Source: RUG13409 sp045616985
GTDB taxonomy: Bacteria > Bacillota > Clostridia > Peptostreptococcales > Anaerovoracaceae
NCBI GenBank assembly: GCA_045616985.1
Contig: JAZLHU010000041.1
Coordinates: 1-19,444 of the forward strand
Direction of reading: 5' to 3'
Length of the DNA: 19,444 nt
Part shown: positions 1-7,534 of the stretch, in pieces
Numbering within the stretch: position 1 is the stretch's first letter
Layout: every line of letters begins with the position of its first letter
Made by a program: the position numbers and the translations under genes
Notes under the pieces: model-generated
What the model was told of the DNA's origin: nothing
Seen by the model: only the letters and a program-made list of their open reading frames with translations
The model's database searches: none

Positions 1-638
1 CAAGATTGAGCCTTCTTTCTTCGTTTAATTATGATGATTGTTATTGGTATAAAGACGAGACTTGGAAGTATCAATCCCAAGAATAAGAATTTATCAGATT
101 GAACAAGCATATTGTAAATCCCATGAAAAACCATTGCTCCAATCAGCATTGCGTATGTTCCTGTAATGAAGGTCTTTTTTCTGACTTTGCAAAACGATAT
201 GCCATAAGAGACTATTAAGGATGTTGTTGCGTGCAGCATAGCAGCTCCGAGGCCTCTCGAAAATGCTTGGAAAAAACTTATTGCACCGGAAGCACTCATC
301 AGTATATATACATTTTCTATTGTGGCAAATCCAAGCCCCAGCATAAGAGAACATTCCAGAAGACTTTGTCTATCGGTTTCAAAACCGAATGCCAAAAGTA
401 CAATAGGAATTGTTTTGACAATCTCTTCAACAACCGGTGTAACCGACGTGGTTAACGTATAAGCATCAAGTTGTGTTATTGATCTAATCAGTCCATTTAT
501 TTGCCCTGCAAACAAACACATGAAAATTCCTGCCAGGAAAAATACTATAAGCTTTCTTGCTTTGCCCTCAAAAACGAAAAGGGCCATCGTAAGCGGGATG
601 AAAAGACATACAAAGATATTCAGCATCAAACTTTCCAT
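1..638 (-). CDS. PrsW-family intramembrane protease, C-terminus cut by window edge
   Basis: Starting at the ATG at 638 the minus-strand frame is open to base 1, giving 212 visible residues and no stop. The ATG follows a strong ribosome binding site (AGAAAGGGGG, ending 8 bases upstream). The protein is hydrophobic and multi-pass. It carries the conserved PrsW-type motifs: PVVEEIVK (E71-E72), GFATIENVYIL (E108-N109), AMLHATTS (H136) and FHGIYN (H172, N176). PrsW proteins are membrane-embedded proteases; B. subtilis PrsW makes the site-1 cut in anti-sigma factor RsiW. The substrate here is unknown and no sigma/anti-sigma pair is visible. Its start overlaps the end of the upstream membrane protein gene by 13 bases, so the two are probably co-transcribed and translationally coupled. 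The visible end (IIIIKRRKKAQS) looks like a cytoplasmic tail, so little is probably missing. Family assignment is firm; function is inferred. Confidence 0.85.
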   Translation of the reverse strand, partial: MESLMLNIFVCLFIPLTMALFVFEGKARKLIVFFLAGIFMCLFAGQINGLIRSITQLDAYTLTTSVTPVVEEIVKTIPIVLLAFGFETDRQSLLECSLMLGLGFATIENVYILMSASGAISFFQAFSRGLGAAMLHATTSLIVSYGISFCKVRKKTFITGTYAMLIGAMVFHGIYNMLVQSDKFLFLGLILPSLVFIPITIIIIKRRKKAQS

Positions 639-1306
639 TGTCTATGCCCCCTTTCTGCTGTAAAAATTATTAGCACAAAAAGAAGTGCAATAAAAGTTTC
701 ACATATTCCGGCTGCATGTGTATGTCCCAAAACAGACAAGACATCAGACGCTGAATCAATTATTATCAGAATTATACAAACTGCATTAAATGGCCTAAGT
801 GAATCTACCATAAAGTGCATTGTGTCAGGCAAGATAAGATGCTTTAAATGATAATAAGCAGCAAAGAAGATCGGCAGTTTTGAAATAACAGTAAGCAAGA
901 CGTATGAAATGCTGTTGCCTGTTTTTATGCAATATATAAAAACGAGAATGTAAGTTGCTATAAGTGCAATTGGCATTACGAATGCAGCATTTTTCGCTTT
1001 TTTGCACTGCTTAGAGCCGTCATCTACGAAGCTGTCAAATTGTCCATAGTTGGCAGAAAAAAGAAATGCATAACCGGCCCCGGCACTAAAGGATGCAAAG
1101 CTGAAAGTATTTTGCCATACGCCTGTGCAGGCATAGTCGACCAGATAGTATAGATCCTTTAAAAAGAAGCATACTACTGCGGAAAATATCAGTTTAAAAT
1201 ATAAAGGGCTTTTGTTTATAACAAAAAACTTGAATCCCAATATAAGAGCTGCTAAATATAAAATTACTCGTATGATTATTAAATATTCCATAAAGTCTGT
1301 TCTCAT
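626..1306 (-). CDS. Unknown multi-pass membrane protein upstream of PrsW-like protease
   Basis: A 226-residue protein I do not recognise. It has about six to seven hydrophobic segments (roughly residues 7-27, 33-50, 68-85, 105-128, 132-153, 168-188 and 198-220) with short polar loops, so it is an integral membrane protein. No catalytic or transport motif stands out. The start is uncertain. The ATG at 1306 has no ribosome binding site, and a TATAAT lies just upstream of it, which would make the message nearly leaderless. An in-frame ATG at 1291 (MEYLII) is an alternative. The stop codon lies inside the first codons of the PrsW-like gene (13-base overlap), suggesting a two-gene unit and possibly a partner or substrate relationship. 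That link is inference from gene order only. Confidence 0.7.
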   Translation of the reverse strand: MRTDFMEYLIIIRVILYLAALILGFKFFVINKSPLYFKLIFSAVVCFFLKDLYYLVDYACTGVWQNTFSFASFSAGAGYAFLFSANYGQFDSFVDDGSKQCKKAKNAAFVMPIALIATYILVFIYCIKTGNSISYVLLTVISKLPIFFAAYYHLKHLILPDTMHFMVDSLRPFNAVCIILIIIDSASDVLSVLGHTHAAGICETFIALLFVLIIFTAERGHRQWKV

Positions 1307-1373
1307 ATTAAATTATTATATCATATATATGGACATTAGAACTAATGACTTGCAATACCGCTTTATGTATTGG

Positions 1374-1403
1374 TACTACCCAGTAGTAAACAAGTGCTAT
1401 AAT
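1374..1403 (+). promoter_or_regulatory. Likely promoter region for the HAD gene, with inverted repeat
   Basis: The intergenic region 1307-1494 between the divergent genes holds an extended -10 (TGCTATAAT, hexamer 1398-1403). No good -35 is seen at the usual spacing. A perfect inverted repeat TACTAC-CCA-GTAGTA (1374-1388) sits where a -35 would be, suggesting a regulator site or activator dependence. A second, weaker pair (AGTAC/GTACT, about 1428-1445) flanks a T-run downstream. The -10 assignment is moderate; the operator idea is inference. Confidence 0.4.
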
Positions 1404-1494
1404 ACTATTAAAAAAAATGTTGTTAAGTAGTACGTTTTTTTGTACTCCCAAATCAGTATAATTTTAAATGTAAAGCTTATTTGGGAGGTGCAAA

Positions 1495-1986
1495 ATGACA
1501 AGGGTATTTTTTGATATGGACGGCGTCCTTGCCGAATACAGGGAAACTGAGCTGGAGGCTTTGTATTCCGAAGGTTATTTCAGGAATTTAAAGCCGTATA
1601 CCGAAACGCTTAAGGCGCTTCAATTTCTTTCGTCAAATCCTGATTTCGAGGTATATACCCTATCTGCATATCTTGGTGACAGCAAGTATGCTCTTGATGA
1701 AAAGAAATCGTGGGTAAATCAATACCTTGCTAAAAGTAAAATCAAGTCATTATTCCTTCCGTGCGGAAACAACAAAGCGGATGTGGTTCCCGGAGGCATC
1801 AGGCCAACAGATATACTGATAGATGACTATAATGTCAACTTAAAGGATTGGGAAAAATACGCCGTTGCAATCAAGTTTTTAAACGGGATAAACCACAAGC
1901 ACGGATCGTGGAAGGGTCTTACAGCCAGAAATGATGCTCTTGATATTATGTACACAGTTTATAATGCTTCACAAAAACCCGCATAA
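1495..1986 (+). CDS. HAD-superfamily 5'(3')-deoxyribonucleotidase-like phosphatase
   Basis: A 163-residue soluble protein with all four HAD motifs. Motif I is FFDMDGVLAEY, with the nucleophile D7 and acid/base D9. Motif II is at T55 (YTLSAYL), the motif III lysine is near K94, and motif IV is ILIDDYNVN (D110-D111, Mg2+ binding). The small cap and the size fit the NT5C-like (5'(3')-deoxyribonucleotidase) branch found in Firmicutes and phages, which dephosphorylates nucleoside monophosphates. The actual substrate is not proved by sequence. The start is well supported by TTGGGAGGTG 5 bases before the ATG. The gene appears to be a single transcription unit, since an intrinsic terminator overlaps its stop codon. 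Confidence 0.82.
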   Translation: MTRVFFDMDGVLAEYRETELEALYSEGYFRNLKPYTETLKALQFLSSNPDFEVYTLSAYLGDSKYALDEKKSWVNQYLAKSKIKSLFLPCGNNKADVVPGGIRPTDILIDDYNVNLKDWEKYAVAIKFLNGINHKHGSWKGLTARNDALDIMYTVYNASQKPA

Positions 1987-2000
1987 TCTGCAGGTTTTTT
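1973..2000 (+). terminator. Intrinsic terminator of the HAD gene
   Basis: Hairpin AAAAACCcGCA / TGCaGGTTTTTT with a 5-base loop and one mismatch, ending in a six-T run. It overlaps the last codons and stop of the HAD gene. Confidence 0.7.
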
Positions 2001-2012
2001 GATATAAGCTGT

Positions 2013-2066
2013 GCCTCAGATCAAATTCAAGCGAGCTTGATTTGACTCCTCGGCTTCGATTATAAT
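2013..2066 (+). repeat. 54-bp dispersed intergenic repeat, copy 1, upstream of mtaB
   Basis: This stretch matches 5994-6047 in the same orientation at 49 of 54 positions. It contains a near-palindrome, TCAAATTCAAGC-GA-GCTTGATTTGA (one bulged base), followed by TCGGCTTCGATTATAAT. The right arm supplies a TTGATT and the end supplies a TATAAT, 18 bases apart, so the repeat carries a complete promoter-like core. The sequences just outside the 54 bp do not match between copies. Confidence 0.8.
2037..2066 (+). promoter_or_regulatory. Promoter of mtaB, possibly leaderless
   Basis: TTGATT (2037-2042), an 18-base spacer, then a perfect TATAAT (2061-2066). A start site 7-9 bases downstream would fall within a few bases of the mtaB ATG at 2075, and no Shine-Dalgarno sequence lies between, so the message would be leaderless or almost so. 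The -35 sits inside the right arm of the palindrome, a natural place for a repressor. Confidence 0.6.
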
Positions 2067-2074
2067 AAAAGCAT

Positions 2075-3457
2075 ATGAAAGTAGCATTCTATACTTTAGG
2101 CTGTAAGGTGAATCAATATGAAACCCAGGCAGTTGCCGAAGGTTTTAAGAAGGCGGGTTTTTCTGTTGTTGAAGAGGAAGGTCTTGCTGATGTTTACGTT
2201 GTTAATACCTGCACTGTCACAAGAATGGCAGACCGAAAATCCCGTCAGTATATAAGGCGTATGAAAAAGCGGAATCCAAAGGCAGTTGTTGCCATTATGG
2301 GCTGCTATCCTCAGACTAATCCCTCCGAGGTCGAAGACATAAAAGAAGCTGACATCATTCTCGGTACAACCGACAAGATGAGGGTAATAGCTTTTTCAAC
2401 CAAGCTTCTTGATGAAAAAGCAAAGGTTGGTTCCGCGGCTGAAAGACAAATTCTCGTATCTGAGGAAAACAAAAAGGTTGATGAATGCTGCTACAGGGAG
2501 CTTGGCGAAGTTTCGGGAATCGAATCAAGAACCAGAGCCCTTATAAAAATTCAGGATGGATGCAGCAGGTTCTGCTCTTACTGCGTAATTCCTTATGCCA
2601 GAGGACCGGTAAGATCAAGACCCGTGAAGAGCATTGTAAATGAAGCAGAAAGACTTGTTGAGGAAGGGTATAAGGAGCTGGTCCTTACGGGTATAAATAC
2701 CGCTTTATACGGTACAGAAGAGGGCTTTTTGAATGATCTTGAAGATTTGCTTGCTGCATTAAACGATCTTGAAGGGGATTTTCGAATACGGCTTGGTTCT
2801 TTGGAACCGACGGTTGTTGATTCAAATTATCTGGCAAGGCTTTTAAAGTACGACAAGCTTTGCCATCATGCGCATTTATCCGCGCAAAGCGGAAGCTCAA
2901 AGATAATCAATGCAATGAACAGGCATTACACCCGAGAGGATTACCTGTCTATGGTAAAGGTCCTGCGTGACTTTGATCCGTGTTACGGTATAACAACAGA
3001 CATAATCGTCGGTTTTCCCGGAGAAACTGATGAAGATTTTTCTCAGTCCTTAAGTCTTGTTAAAGAGGCTGAATTTTTAAGGGTTCATGGTTTTCCGTAT
3101 TCACAAAGACCGCTGACAGCGGCAGCCGCTATGGAAAATCAGGTGCCTCCGCCGCTTAAAAAACGAAGAAACAAACAGCTTCTTGAAGCAGCGCTCGACA
3201 CATCTATGAGGTTCAGACTTCGCATGAGCGGAAGTATTCAGAGGGTGCTTGTTGAAGAAATATATAATGTTCCTGTTTGCGAAGAATGTGTCGATGTGGC
3301 TCCATGGCCGGATGAGCTTATCTGGAAGGGACATGCAGACAATTTTACACCGGTTTATTTTCCGGCGAAAAAGGGAACGGATCTATCAAATCAGTTTATA
3401 AATATCAGGATATTAAGACCGTTTGATGACGGCGTTTACGGAAAGGAGATCAAATAA
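2075..3457 (+). CDS. mtaB: tRNA t6A37 methylthiotransferase MtaB
   Basis: A 460-residue radical-SAM methylthiotransferase of the MiaB family. MtaB converts t6A to ms2t6A at position 37 of ANN-decoding tRNAs. The N-terminal UPF0004 domain has the three auxiliary-cluster cysteines C10 (LGCKVNQYE), C46 (VVNTCTVT) and C77 (IMGCYPQ). The radical-SAM CxxxCxxC is DGCSRFCSYC (C163, C167, C170). A typical PYSQRP...QVPPPLKKRR segment follows, and then a C-terminal TRAM domain ending GHADNFTPVYF. LGCKVNQYE and the full-length TRAM domain favour MtaB over MiaB or RimO. The ATG at 2075 lacks a ribosome binding site and sits 8 bases after a TATAAT, suggesting leaderless translation. The stop overlaps the HIT gene start by one base (TAATG). 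Confidence 0.95.
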   Translation: MKVAFYTLGCKVNQYETQAVAEGFKKAGFSVVEEEGLADVYVVNTCTVTRMADRKSRQYIRRMKKRNPKAVVAIMGCYPQTNPSEVEDIKEADIILGTTDKMRVIAFSTKLLDEKAKVGSAAERQILVSEENKKVDECCYRELGEVSGIESRTRALIKIQDGCSRFCSYCVIPYARGPVRSRPVKSIVNEAERLVEEGYKELVLTGINTALYGTEEGFLNDLEDLLAALNDLEGDFRIRLGSLEPTVVDSNYLARLLKYDKLCHHAHLSAQSGSSKIINAMNRHYTREDYLSMVKVLRDFDPCYGITTDIIVGFPGETDEDFSQSLSLVKEAEFLRVHGFPYSQRPLTAAAAMENQVPPPLKKRRNKQLLEAALDTSMRFRLRMSGSIQRVLVEEIYNVPVCEECVDVAPWPDELIWKGHADNFTPVYFPAKKGTDLSNQFINIRILRPFDDGVYGKEIK

Positions 3458-3810
3458 TGTCAGATTGTATTTTTTGCAAATTAGCAGGCGGAGAAATTCC
3501 AACAGAGGTTTTATATCAGGATGATGAAATCTTTGCATTTCTTGATAATGCACCTCAGGCACCGGTTCATTTTCTTGTAATTCCGAAGAAGCACATTGAA
3601 TCCCTTGATGCAGCATCAGAGGAAGATGCAAAGCTTCTTGGCCACATGCTTTTAAAGGTCAGGGAAATTGCAAAGGCACAGGGACTTGAAAACGGCTACA
3701 GGGTCAATATCAATACAGGTAATGACGGCGGACAGACAGTAAAGCATCTGCACATGCACGTGCTTGGCAAGAAGCAGATGGGCTGGCCGCCTTTCCCGAA
3801 TATTGATTGA
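3457..3810 (+). CDS. HIT-family (histidine triad) nucleotide hydrolase
   Basis: A 117-residue HINT-type protein. It has the signature HLHMHVLG (H97, H99, H101 in the HxHxH core) and an N-terminal CxxC (C4, C7) that with other residues forms the zinc site of many bacterial HIT proteins. HINT enzymes hydrolyse AMP-linked substrates such as phosphoramidates and adenylates; the physiological substrate here is unknown. It is translationally coupled to mtaB (TAATG overlap) with AAAGGAG upstream. Full length for the family, with nothing unusual. Confidence 0.93.
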   Translation: MSDCIFCKLAGGEIPTEVLYQDDEIFAFLDNAPQAPVHFLVIPKKHIESLDAASEEDAKLLGHMLLKVREIAKAQGLENGYRVNINTGNDGGQTVKHLHMHVLGKKQMGWPPFPNID

Positions 3811-3857
3811 TTTGTATTTTAAGTATATCGGTTTTATCAGAACGAAGGAGGAATAAA

Positions 3858-5078
3858 ATGGCCGGACACGGACCTTTATCAGGCTACAAGGTATTGGATT
3901 TTACACAGTTCGAATCGGGCACAGTCTGCACGGAATCTCTTGCCTGGATGGGTGCAGAGGTATGGAAGATCGAAAGACCCGAAAGAGGAGAACTCGGAAG
4001 ATATTCCGCTTCCGATCCTGCACATGACTGCATAGGATTCTCCATCCTTAACATGAATAAAAAGTCACTCACACTTAATCTTAAGTCTCCGGAAGGAATT
4101 GAAATCTGCAAAAAGCTTGTTGCAGAAGCAGACGTACTTGTTGAAAATATGAGCCCCGGCGCCATAGACAGGCTTGGCCTTGGCTATGAAGACTGCAGGA
4201 AAATCAATCCTGAGCTTGTTTTCGCATCCATCAAGGGCTTTTCAAAGGGTCCTTACGAAAAATTCCCCGCATTCAATCCTGTTGCCGCAGCAATGGGCGG
4301 ACTTCCTGCACTTAACGGTGAACCCGACGGTATGCCGTATATGATAGGAATCAGCTTTGCGGATTCGGGCTCAGGCTATATGTGCGCAATGGCAATCCTT
4401 GGAGCTCTTCTGCAGCGCGAACGAGAAGGCAAGGGTCAGAAGGTTGACGTATCCATGACAGATACCATTATCGGATTTTCAAGAGTATCCTTTGAGCCTT
4501 ACTATATGAACAACAGGATCCCGCCAAGACGTCCCGGCAACGGCTTCCCTCTGGAGGACATTGCGCCATGCGATATGTATCCGACAAAGGGCGGCGGAAA
4601 GAACGACTATGTATACATATACACATCTCGCCATCCGGGAGCAAAGCAATGGGACATACTATGTGATGTGATCGGAAGACCTGAGCTTAAGGAAGCAAAT
4701 GATGAACGCATGGCAACACCTGTAATGAGATTTAAGCACAAGGATGTTGTAACGGAAGCCATCAGTGCGTGGACACTTCAGCATGATAAGATGGAAGCCA
4801 TGGAAATACTTTGCGGCGCAGGCGTTCCAACCGGTGCTGTAAGAGACATTGATGATATTTCAAGAGATGATACTCATCTTGAATCAGGACTCATGGCTGA
4901 GATAGACAGCGTAAAGGGTAAAATCAGAGTCCCGGGCTTTGTACCGAGAATGTCCGAAAATACCGTTGAATACGAAAACAGCCCTGCACTTGGTAATGCC
5001 GACGAAGAAATCTACAAGGGACTTCTCGGCATGACCGACGAAGAGTTCAACGACTTTAAGGCTAAGAAAATTATTTAA
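3858..5078 (+). CDS. Class III CoA-transferase (CaiB/BaiF, formyl-CoA transferase-like)
   Basis: A 406-residue member of family III CoA-transferases, which move CoA between carboxylic acids through an aspartyl-CoA anhydride. Recognised elements are GYKVLDFTQFESG at the N-terminus, LTLNLKSPEG, VENMSPGAIDRLGLGYE, and FADSGSG with the presumed catalytic aspartate at residue 169, the same number as in oxalate formyl-CoA transferases. GKGQKVDVSMTD follows. It looks closer to the Frc group than to the FldA/HadA hydroxyacyl group, but no oxalyl-CoA decarboxylase is nearby, so the substrate is left open. The start at 3858 is chosen for AAGGAGG 6 bases upstream; a longer in-frame start at 3807 overlaps the HIT gene and has no ribosome binding site. 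It ends 7 bases before the convergent AraC gene. Confidence 0.88.
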   Translation: MAGHGPLSGYKVLDFTQFESGTVCTESLAWMGAEVWKIERPERGELGRYSASDPAHDCIGFSILNMNKKSLTLNLKSPEGIEICKKLVAEADVLVENMSPGAIDRLGLGYEDCRKINPELVFASIKGFSKGPYEKFPAFNPVAAAMGGLPALNGEPDGMPYMIGISFADSGSGYMCAMAILGALLQREREGKGQKVDVSMTDTIIGFSRVSFEPYYMNNRIPPRRPGNGFPLEDIAPCDMYPTKGGGKNDYVYIYTSRHPGAKQWDILCDVIGRPELKEANDERMATPVMRFKHKDVVTEAISAWTLQHDKMEAMEILCGAGVPTGAVRDIDDISRDDTHLESGLMAEIDSVKGKIRVPGFVPRMSENTVEYENSPALGNADEEIYKGLLGMTDEEFNDFKAKKII

Positions 5079-5085
5079 GAAAGTA

Positions 5086-5931
5086 CTATTTCATGTCCTT
5101 TGGGGAAACGCCGAAGCTTTCCTTAAAGGCTCTGTGAAAGCTTGAGTAATCGGAAAAGCCGGACTTAAGGGCGGCATCCGATGCAGACTCACCATGACGT
5201 ATCATCGAAGCGGCTTTTAAAAGCCGCTTCTGCCTTATGTAGGAATGAACGGTCTGACCCGTTTCTGTCTTAAACATTCTCATGAAATGCGCCTTGGAAA
5301 GATATACTCTGTCAGCAATGCCTTCAACGCTTAAATCATCGGAAAGGTGTTCCCCTATGTAGGTGAGGGTGGATGTAATCTTTTCACTGTAGACCGGGGC
5401 TTCAGCCGCTTTTTGCTGGCTATTGGAAAGATAAGCCCTGTTTGCAGCAGTAAGTATCTGCATTATGGCAGTGTCTTTCATAAGCTCCCCGTCGTGGAGC
5501 TTCTTTTTATTGTTATCTTCAAAAATTTCCATAAAGGCCTTGATCTGATCCTGCTGAGCTTTGTTTAATGAAACGCAGTGCATGGAATTTTTATCGGACA
5601 GCTCAAAGCAGGAGAAAAGACCCGCATCCGGCATCAGTCTTCCGAAGTAGTTTCTGTCCAGATATATTATGACCCTTTCGTAATTTATGCTTCTGTCAAT
5701 TACAGCCTTGTGAATCATGTGATGCTTTACATAAACCACGTCCCAGGGCTTCATCTCGTAGGTTTTTCCTTCAACGGTATATTCAACCTTTCCCGATATC
5801 AGAAGCACAAGCTTGTCAAATTCGTGGAAATGAAAATCCAGCTCCTGACCGGCAGTATCGCGGAGATGGAAGTAATGGTAATTTTCGTTTAAATAGCCCT
5901 TGCGCAGCTCTTCGTTTATTGTTTGTTTCAT
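5086..5931 (-). CDS. AraC/XylS-family transcriptional regulator
   Basis: A 281-residue regulator. The N-terminal half (about 20-100) is a cupin-type sensing domain (FHFHEFDKLVLLISG, YEMKPWDVVYVKHHMIH). The C-terminal 100 residues carry the two AraC helix-turn-helix units (LSVEGIADRVYLSKAHFMRMFKTETG, abridged, then ASDAALKSGFSDYSSFHRAF and the end motif FGVSPKDMK). It lies tail-to-tail with the CoA-transferase and is divergent from the symporter, so either could be a target; divergence makes the symporter the better guess. The ligand is unknown. No strong ribosome binding site is seen at the ATG. A perfect 24-base palindrome lies inside the coding sequence (5207-5230). Confidence 0.92.
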   Translation of the reverse strand: MKQTINEELRKGYLNENYHYFHLRDTAGQELDFHFHEFDKLVLLISGKVEYTVEGKTYEMKPWDVVYVKHHMIHKAVIDRSINYERVIIYLDRNYFGRLMPDAGLFSCFELSDKNSMHCVSLNKAQQDQIKAFMEIFEDNNKKKLHDGELMKDTAIMQILTAANRAYLSNSQQKAAEAPVYSEKITSTLTYIGEHLSDDLSVEGIADRVYLSKAHFMRMFKTETGQTVHSYIRQKRLLKAASMIRHGESASDAALKSGFSDYSSFHRAFKESFGVSPKDMK

Positions 5932-5993
5932 TTCTGCAAAACTCTTTTATAACCTTCACCGCATACGGCTTATCGGCTTGCTTGAAATCAGGC

Positions 5994-6047
5994 GCCTCAG
6001 ATCAAACTCAAGCGAGCTTGATTTAACTTCTCGGCTTTGATTATAAA
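5994..6047 (+). repeat. 54-bp dispersed intergenic repeat, copy 2, upstream of symporter
   Basis: Second copy of the repeat at 2013-2066, same orientation, 49/54 identical. It keeps the palindrome core TCAAGC-GA-GCTTGA and a TTGATT (6018-6023) 18 bases from TATAAA (6042-6047). A second possible -10 (TATAAT, 6113-6118) lies further downstream without a clear -35. The repeat is therefore a candidate promoter/operator for the symporter. The rest of the 5932-6199 intergenic region shows no ORF. Confidence 0.8.
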
Positions 6048-6199
6048 ACAATAATAGCACTTTTTGCAATATATTAGGCACTAAATACAATGTTTTTGGA
6101 TATAAATGATGATATAATCAAATTATGTTATGGGTAATGCAGCTTTATTTATGTGCTGTCTTTTGAAACATGTATAAGTCAATACGCTCGGAGGGAAAA

Positions 6200-7453
6200 A
6201 TGTCTGGTGTAAAGAAATTCTTAAAGAACAATCTGTTCATATGTACCTTGTTTCTGGGTATTGTGCTCGGATGTATTGTCGGTCTCGTAAGCCCTGAATT
6301 CGGTTCAAAGGTAAGCTTTCTCGGAACCTTATTCGTTAATCTGATGTATTGCATTGTAGTGCCGCTGGTATTCTTTTCAATATCGTCTGCAATTGCAAAT
6401 ATGGCTTCAGTAAAACGTGCAGGTAAGATGCTCGGAACAACTGTGTTAACCTTTGTTGTAACAGCTACTATTGCCGGCGTAATAACGTATTTCGTTTGCA
6501 GAATTATTCCTCTTGTTTCGGGAAATTATCAGGTGGCAGAAGGCGAGGTCTCATCGGTACTCGGTGTTCAGGACATGATAGTAAACTTCTTTACAAAGCC
6601 CGACTTTACCGAGCTCTTCTCAAGAAGAGCACTTCTTCCTCTTATAGTTGCCGCTTTGTTCTTCGGCTTCGGTGTTCAGATGAACGGAGGAAAGGAGTGC
6701 AGGACAGCGCAGCTTCTTACAGACATTAACAACTGTCTTATGAAGACGATGAAGATTCTTACATACTTTGCTCCTATCGGCTTCTTCGGATTCTTTGCAT
6801 CTCTTATCGGATCTTATGGCGCAGACCTTCTTAAGGACTACGGCAAGGCTCTCCTTGTTTACTATATTTTAAGCTTTGCTTATATGTTTATTTTCTTCCC
6901 GATCTATGCAAGCTTCGGCGGAGGAAGGGGAGCTGCAAAGCTTATGTTATCCAAGCTCTTCAGACCGGCTGCAATGGCGTTCGGAAGCTGTTCATCTGTT
7001 GCAACCCTGCCTACAAACTTTGATGTTTCGGAAGAAACGGGCATCAGCAGGGAAGTATCCGATATAGTCCTTCCTATGGGCGCGACAATGCACATGGACG
7101 GTTCTGCGATTTCCGCAATCATTAAGGTTGCATTCCTGTTTGGGATCTTCGGTCAGGACTTTACGACCGGACGCGCAATTCTTGCAATCATCGTTGCAGT
7201 ATTCTCATCCGTTGCAATGAGCGGAATTCCGGGCGGCGGAGGAACAGGTGAGATGGTGATCTGCTCGATCTTCTTCCCTGATCAGCTTGCAATTGCATAT
7301 CCTATAGCTCTTGCTTTGGGCGAGCTTGTTGACCCGCCTGCAACAATGGTAAATGCAGCAGGCGACTATGTAGCATCCTTTATCGTTGAAAGATTCGTAA
7401 ACGGAAAAGACTGGTTACGGAATAAGCTTAACAGAAAAGAAAACAATCAATAG
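6200..7453 (+). CDS. DAACS (SLC1/GltP-type) cation:substrate symporter
   Basis: A 417-residue membrane transporter of the dicarboxylate/amino acid:cation symporter family. Visible landmarks are IVVPLVFFSISSAIANM, the HP1 serine-rich loop SCSSVATLP (263-271), the TM7 motif GATMHMDGSA (294-303; family NMDGT), the HP2 tip SGIPGGG (341-347) and the TM8 segment LVDPPATMVNAAGD (376-389). In TM8 the family's Asp, Thr and Asn are kept (D378, T382, N385). The arginine that holds the side-chain carboxylate in glutamate/aspartate carriers (R397 in GltPh) is alanine here (A381). This argues against an acidic amino acid as substrate. The start at 6200 follows GGAGGG with 4-base spacing; an earlier in-frame ATG at 6170 has no ribosome binding site. 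Confidence 0.92.
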   Translation: MSGVKKFLKNNLFICTLFLGIVLGCIVGLVSPEFGSKVSFLGTLFVNLMYCIVVPLVFFSISSAIANMASVKRAGKMLGTTVLTFVVTATIAGVITYFVCRIIPLVSGNYQVAEGEVSSVLGVQDMIVNFFTKPDFTELFSRRALLPLIVAALFFGFGVQMNGGKECRTAQLLTDINNCLMKTMKILTYFAPIGFFGFFASLIGSYGADLLKDYGKALLVYYILSFAYMFIFFPIYASFGGGRGAAKLMLSKLFRPAAMAFGSCSSVATLPTNFDVSEETGISREVSDIVLPMGATMHMDGSAISAIIKVAFLFGIFGQDFTTGRAILAIIVAVFSSVAMSGIPGGGGTGEMVICSIFFPDQLAIAYPIALALGELVDPPATMVNAAGDYVASFIVERFVNGKDWLRNKLNRKENNQ

Positions 7454-7492
7454 ATAATTATCCTCCGAAACTATATACACTTTCTAAAACTA

Positions 7493-7524
7493 AAAATCAC
7501 GATGCGATATCGCATCGGGATTTT
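7493..7524. terminator. Bidirectional terminator between symporter and rpsU
   Basis: AAAATC-a-CGATGCGAT directly meets ATCGCATCG-g-GATTTT: an 18-base perfect palindrome with flanking A- and T-rich arms. It can fold on both strands and serves both convergent genes. Confidence 0.85.
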
Positions 7525-7534
7525 GCTGTTTGGA

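Noticed and set aside
94..354. Minus-strand 86-codon open frame
   Set aside because: It lies inside the PrsW-like gene in another frame; only the PrsW frame gives family motifs and has a ribosome binding site.
3807..3857. 17-codon N-terminal extension of the CoA-transferase
   Set aside because: Overlaps the HIT gene, lacks a ribosome binding site, and homologues begin at the later methionine, which has AAGGAGG.
3858..5078. Naming the CoA-transferase frc or fldA
   Set aside because: Family resemblance to Frc is visible but no oxalyl-CoA decarboxylase or phenyllactate dehydratase genes are nearby, so the substrate is not supported.
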